From Acanthococcus lagerstroemiae (lineage: Eukaryota; Arthropoda; Insecta; Hemiptera; Eriococcidae), in the NCBI GenBank assembly GCA_031841125.1, contig CM063114.1:27845266-27909265 (forward strand): a stretch of DNA of 64,000 bases. The letters run 5' to 3'. The notes beneath the pieces were generated by a model. The model had not been told where the DNA came from. It saw nothing but the letters and a program-made list of their open reading frames with translations, and searched no databases. Every line of letters starts with the position of its first letter. Within the stretch, counting starts at the first letter, position 1. Of this stretch, positions 60,001-64,000 are shown piece after piece. The position numbers and the translations under genes were made by a program.

Positions 60001-61627
60001 AAAATGCTCAGCTACGTGTTTCACAACGTTGAGTAAGCTGTCCACAACGTGCACACGCACAGTATCAATCTTTCTGATCTGGTGGTAGCACACCCTACGA
60101 TTGTAAATATCTTGTTCGCGTGATGCCCTATGTTTCCATCTCAATTGATACTGTAGTCGCTGTAAGTTATACTAAATAAAAACAGTTTTCCAGCTTCTCC
60201 TCCTTTCATTCTCCAGAAGGAAAGGCTTTTTCTATAGAAGAAATCCTGGCAATGCCCCTGTTAGTTGACGCTATTTCATTTTTCTTTGGGGGGGGGGCAA
60301 CAATTAGATCATCAATCAAATCCTCAATTCTACAGGAGTGTTAAGATGAGGCTAGAAATTTCAATTTATATTTTTCAACTAGATGCCCGTCCTTTTCACT
60401 CTCATACAAATTAGTAAAACACACTGATCTTGAAATAGACAGTTCAAGCTAGAATTTATATAAATCTGCCAAAATCATAGCTGATGCCACTCACTTGGAA
60501 GAATAAGTTGAATCAACTTGAATATTGCCATTCATATTGCTTTTTGAGCCAGATTCTTCTTCGTACTCCATAGGAGTTGTATTCAAATTTGCATCGCCTT
60601 CTTGTACCGTATTCGAGGAAATTGACACTTTATCACTATGCATGGTTGGTGTTACGTCATCTTTCGGAAACGATAATATACTGGCAACTGTAATGTAGAA
60701 TTTCCCGAAATCAGTTCCACAATATACGGATGCAGCGACCTTCTTTTTTACTCAAATCAACAAAAATTGGTGATAAAATTCCATGTGATATCTAATCGCG
60801 CTTATTTCGAAGAAAATAACAGGAGAATATTTATCATCGTGCGCGTACGTCGTGATCTATTTCAGCAGAAATTTTTGATAGCGAATCGTACTTCATATAT
60901 TTTTTCTAAAGTATTTATACTCGAATAATTACCACTAATCGGAGTACTGGCAAATTCAGATCCGCTCAAACTATTAGTCAACATCTCCAACTGACTGGTA
61001 ATATCGGCTACTTCCTGCAAACTGTCTTTACTCTCATCCACTGCAAAAATTAATACACACGAAAAATAATTTAGTTGATTGGGTTACACCTACAACTCAA
61101 AAACCGTATCTAATTTACGATCAAATAGCACAGAGAAGTCTTTGGAAGAAACACATCTACGAAAATAAGGCTTTTCCCTCTGAGACGGTTGCCTATCGTT
61201 AGCTGTAATTTGCCTACAAAGTTGATGACATTCAACACATAACGTTATGGGAGAAAAAAGAAAATTCAACCAGAAGATATAAAATAAGAGTCAGCTGAAA
61301 GGAAATTACAAGGGCTTAAACTTTGTTTCTCTTCATTTCCCGCGAAACTCTATATTTTTTGAGAAAATAGTGTTTTTTGTGTTTTCTTTATAAGAGCCGA
61401 TGTTAAATTGCCTACAAAGCTGATAAGAATTCAGGCGGGCAGGTAGGCAACCGCCTCAGAGGGAAAAGCCTTATTTGATAATCGTGGTGTCATACTTCCA
61501 GCTTCTGAATACTGGACTTGTGGACTTACTTTCTTTTTCCTCATCTTCGTCAAAGTCCTCTAGAGTGGCGATATCGTTATTATTCGTTGTGCTCATTAAA
61601 CTGGCCATACTTTGCATGTCTTCATCG
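45017..61627 (-). CDS. EHBP1: EH domain-binding protein 1, 3' part (N-terminus outside window)
   Basis: An adaptor linking Rab-GTPase endosomes and EHD proteins to actin. Exons in order: 61627-61530, 61040-60933, 60687-60495, 59137-59071, 58990-58815, 58740-58565, 58490-58313, 55056-54906, 54319-54222, 50708-50636, 50421-50317, 50094-49984, 49875-49791, 49716-49628, 47469-47311, 46648-46428, 46278-46205, 45315-45201, 45098-45017; about 785 residues. The first window exon reads [13 protein letters not shown], which follows the N-terminal C2 domain in the family. The CH domain spans 58990-58565 ([55 protein letters not shown]). Two [12 protein letters not shown] repeats follow (50094-49791). 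The bMERB-like coiled coil is in the last four exons ([56 protein letters not shown]). The end CAIQ is a CaaX prenylation box. The intron after 58565 has a GC donor. The intron 55057-58312 carries a LINE. Confidence 0.93.
45600..46065. repeat. 135-bp tandem repeat, about 3.4 copies, open in one frame
   Basis: AGTGAGCTGAGCT(G/A)AAGTAA occurs at 45711, 45846 and 45981, exactly 135 bp apart (45 codons). Each unit also carries AATGCG(G/T)CGCC and a CAAGG(G/T)-G-AT-AGG block. The minus strand, which is the sense strand of EHBP1, stays open for 154 codons across it (45506-45970) with a repeated pattern CRLAN-G-AFSG-RHLD. It lies in the EHBP1 intron 45316-46204. I do not call it a gene. Confidence 0.75.
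48230..49195 (+). mobile_element. Penelope-like element fragment, GIY-YIG endonuclease end
   Basis: A second, more complete copy. It reads [19 protein letters not shown], a GIY-YIG region with [13 protein letters not shown] decay, then [40 protein letters not shown] and [10 protein letters not shown]. Then comes the non-coding 3' tail shared with 42.8 and 43.8 kb. It is about 85-90% like the copy at 43218-43760 by eye. It is antisense in the EHBP1 intron 47470-49627. Confidence 0.78.
51130..53010. repeat. Two tandem copies of a unit of about 988 bp with internal 20-30-bp decay repeats
   Basis: Landmarks recur with a 988-bp offset: ATTCAGATTCTGC(T)GA-GAGCTCATT at 51390 and 52378, TATTGTGACTC(A/G) after AGAT(T/C)CT at 51530 and 52520, and ATCACAT(G/T)TTTGAAGAATTTTCT at 51848 and 52833. 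Inside each unit, short variants of GACTC-TTCAGATTCTGTTGAAAC repeat many times. The same texture returns at 53060-53900 and beyond 62 kb. All of it is in the EHBP1 intron 50709-54221. Confidence 0.65.
53290..53690. repeat. AAGTCCAATAAAAGTCCAAT repeats and a 40-nt hairpin
   Basis: AGTCCAATA(A/T)-type strings occur near 53300, 53490 and 53645. Between them, at 53398-53437, TTATCAGTTTGGGGTGA pairs with TCACCCCAAAGTGATAA around a 5-6-nt loop, a near-perfect hairpin. The function is unknown. Confidence 0.5.
55140..58020 (+). mobile_element. RTE-like non-LTR retrotransposon, near full length, decayed
   Basis: The + strand encodes an apurinic-type endonuclease ([14 protein letters not shown] at the start, later [19 protein letters not shown]). 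The reverse transcriptase follows: [96 protein letters not shown] decay of the QG-PLSP motif, and [16 protein letters not shown]. The 3' part has APYLGQEI and [14 protein letters not shown]. Stops and frameshifts are frequent. It is antisense in the EHBP1 intron 55057-58312 and is interrupted at 57459-57687 by another element. Confidence 0.88.
57459..57687. mobile_element. 229-bp insertion inside the LINE
   Basis: Starts TCCCGATGTTTA and ends TTAAGCATCGGGA, which are inverse copies. The interior is GC-rich, unlike the surrounding LINE, and contains GGGTGT...ACACCC pairing. Removing it joins CTAACA to TATGGA and restores the LINE reading [15 protein letters not shown]. The insertion point is therefore certain, while the family is not. 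It was inserted between A and T with no clear duplication or with a 2-bp AT duplication. Confidence 0.8.
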
Positions 61628-64000
61628 CTGTAAGAAAACCAGAAAATCGGTAAAAAATATTTACCCACTTTCGTGAGTTACACGGTGTCAAATTACATTG
61701 ATTCTGTCCATGGCCATGTTTCCTTAGTCTGGTAAATACTGCGAATGTTGAATAGGATTTAATAAATTTACATTTCTATTTTAGGTGGTTCATAATAGGA
61801 CATTATAATGGTTGCGAGGTGAATTTGAATTGGATTTAATAAATTTACATTTCTGTTTTACATGATTCATAATAAGATATTATAATGGCAGCAAAGTAAA
61901 TTTTGAAATCTGGCAACTTATTGATAACGATTTACTGGGAGACAGCCCTGGATTGCGGTGACATAAGCCCCTGTAGTCGCATCATTCATCAAAAATCGCT
62001 TTTTTTCTTATTTTTTCTCATCTTCTTCCATACTTTACTTTTACTCCATTTTTCAGGCGTTCTCATCTAGCTGAGCTTTCCAAGAATTTGTTCCATTTTG
62101 CCTTTTACATAAATCCAGGCTGTTCACTCCTAGTACAAGACTCGCTGACAATTTCTAAGACTTTGAGGATGTTCTGAAACACGTTAAAACCCTTAATGAT
62201 TCATATCAGATGCTTCAAGACTAATTCAAGACTACTTAAGATGTCCACATTCTTCAAAACGCTTTGAAACTTTTCCAGGCTGTATTATTTACAAACCGTT
62301 CCCGACTGTTCAAATTTCGCTAGGACTCTCCTTGACCAGTTCGAGATTCGTTCAAGACTTTTCCAGATTCATCGGACACATTCGAACCTTTCCAGACTTG
62401 ACTCTTTCAAATTTAATTAAGTCGTTTCAAGACACCCAGTTCTGTAAAGGCTTATTCAGTTATGTTCAAGGGTCTTTAAAAGACTTCCCAATTGCTAAAG
62501 CTCAGGAGGCGGGTGAGGAAAAATAGGTTTATTAGTCTAGGAAGGAGTAAAACATGGGGGGGGGGCATCAAGTTCTGGGTTTCCTACAACAAAATTCGCT
62601 TTAACAGAATACTTTTCTAATTATTTCAATGTAAAGTACCTGACAATTAGGTCAATGAAAAATTTTCCCAAAAACTTCAAAATCGTGAGCAAAAATTTCA
62701 AAATTGTGAGGAGGAATATCTAATTCATAGTTTTGAAAATCAGTCTTCGACATCGGGCTATTCTGTCATCGTTATACAAAACTCAGTTTTCCTACTACAG
62801 TATTCAGGGAATCGTAAAAGCCAAGATTTGGTGCTGTAGTTTCTTTTGGGTCAGTTATTAATTTATGAAAATTCGACGTCGTAACGGAGAAACAGTTTGT
62901 TGTTTGAGTGACGAGTGGTGAAGTTTTATTTTCAATCAAAAGTTGTAATTCTTCCCTCTCCATCCCCCCCAATTTTTTTTTCCATATTTTCTTCTTTCTT
63001 GAATCGCCTCTGTTCTACGAAAATCAGTGCATGTCCCAATCGATTCCTTTCAAAATTGAAGTAGGAAATTTAAAACTTTCTTTTCCCATTTCCTACTAGA
63101 ATTCGGGAATTAGTTAAGCAATTTATGCATCATGTCTGTTGGAATAGTAGTCGTTATCTTAATCAATGAAAATAAACATTCCCCTATGGATGGAACATTC
63201 TCGCCACTGAAAGGGTTAATCGGGTGAAGGTCGATTTCATGGTACAAAAGTCTTCCTCACTTTTTAGAGAGTACAAGCAGGTAAACCGACTCCAGTATGA
63301 AAGACGCTCAAGTGAGACTTGAGGAGGACCTATAGAAAGCGTCACTTGCAAAAATTGAATAAATGAATTGTAGGTGTCAGGATGGAGTTGGATCCTTAGA
63401 GTTGCGAAAGGTTTTAAAAGTAAAATCAACTTAGATCCGAAAATCACTCGAGTGGGACTTGCTGACGAATGTAAAACCGTAACGATGCAAAAATTGAAAT
63501 GATAACAGGTCCGAGAGTTGGGCGAAATTCTTCGAGTCCGAAGAGTTTAAAGGCTAAAACTTATTTAGATTTGCTTCATATAAGAGTGAGGTATGGTGCT
63601 ATCTCAGAATGATACGTTCATTACTGTAGTTTTCTGCCACAACGGACATGCGACTTGCCAACCATTATAGTCAGGGACCACCGGAGTATTAAGACACTTC
63701 TAGAAGACTCAGAAGGCTTTTTTAGGCTGGCTAAAAACTCGACGTAACATTCCCAGACTTTTCTCACGCGTCTAGCATTATTTAAAACTCTTCTAGACTT
63801 ATTTATGCCTTTTAAAGACGTTTTAAGACTACATCAATGTTGTGTTGGCGAGACGTCGACATATCAAGCTTCTTTCGTCAGAAGACTAGATGAAACCATT
63901 TTAGCACACCCGACTTTGCGCTAGAACTTTTCCAGGCAGAATTATAACCCTTTAAACCCTTTTCACTTTCAGTTCAAATCTTCCAGACACTTGTTATGCA
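61628..64000. other. EHBP1 intron or upstream DNA, degenerate repeats
   Basis: No exon of the missing EHBP1 C2 domain is found on the minus strand. The segment at 61800-61880 is a short direct duplication (GATTTAATAAATTTACATTTCT twice). From about 62090 to 62490 and 63690 to 64000 the same decayed AGACT(C/T)-TTC texture appears as at 51-53 kb. No gene is seen on either strand. Confidence 0.5.

Noticed and set aside
63184..63447. Minus-strand 87-codon ORF as an EHBP1 C2-domain exon
   Set aside because: It shows none of the expected C2-domain end before SDEDMQS and lacks suitable splice sites.
1..64000. CRISPR arrays, operons, Shine-Dalgarno sites or prophage
   Set aside because: The genes are split by spliceosomal introns; nothing prokaryotic is visible.

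Overview
The window is AT-rich animal DNA. It has split genes with GT-AG introns (and one GC-AG intron), much transposon and satellite sequence, and no prokaryotic features. The mix of short and medium introns, the gene set, and the non-LTR, Penelope-like and hAT remnants suggest an invertebrate, most likely an arthropod. I cannot name the species. I built the gene models by hand, checking splice sites, intron phase and family motifs; almost every junction closes in phase.

Layout, left to right. 1-2350: satellite array with a period of about 290 bp. 2488-2952 (-): orphan ORF. 3746-8284 (+): complete TspanC8-type tetraspanin with two alternative exons for the end of the large loop and TM4. 9410-13353 (+): a small secreted protein of 96 residues built from short symmetric phase-1 exons, which I do not recognise. 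14065-15749 (-): isoaspartyl peptidase/L-asparaginase (ASRGL1-like). 16240-17014 (+): ABT1/Esf2 ribosome-biogenesis RRM protein. 17186-30616 (-): complete FANCD2 of about 1471 residues, whose introns hold LINE fragments and a hairpin element. 31375-38843 (+): complete DDX11/Chl1 Fe-S helicase of 870 residues. 38844-45016: transposon-rich intergenic DNA with a long palindrome, two hAT-type non-autonomous elements, head-to-head Penelope-like fragments and an RTE-like fragment. 45017-61627 (-): the 3' part of EHBP1 (CH domain, C-terminal bMERB-like coiled coil, CaaX box); its N-terminal C2 exons lie beyond the window. 61628-64000: intronic or flanking DNA with degenerate repeats.

How the genes relate. 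FANCD2 and DDX11 are divergent, with 758 bp between their start codons, and both act in replication-stress and crosslink repair. The spacer carries an E2F-like site, so a shared cell-cycle promoter is plausible. ASRGL1 and ABT1 are also divergent (490 bp). ABT1 and FANCD2 converge tail to tail with interleaved polyadenylation signals. The least familiar items are the micro-exon secreted gene, the alternative TM4 exons of the tetraspanin, the altered neighbourhood of the FANCD2 ubiquitination lysine, and a 229-bp insertion whose removal restores a reverse-transcriptase reading frame.
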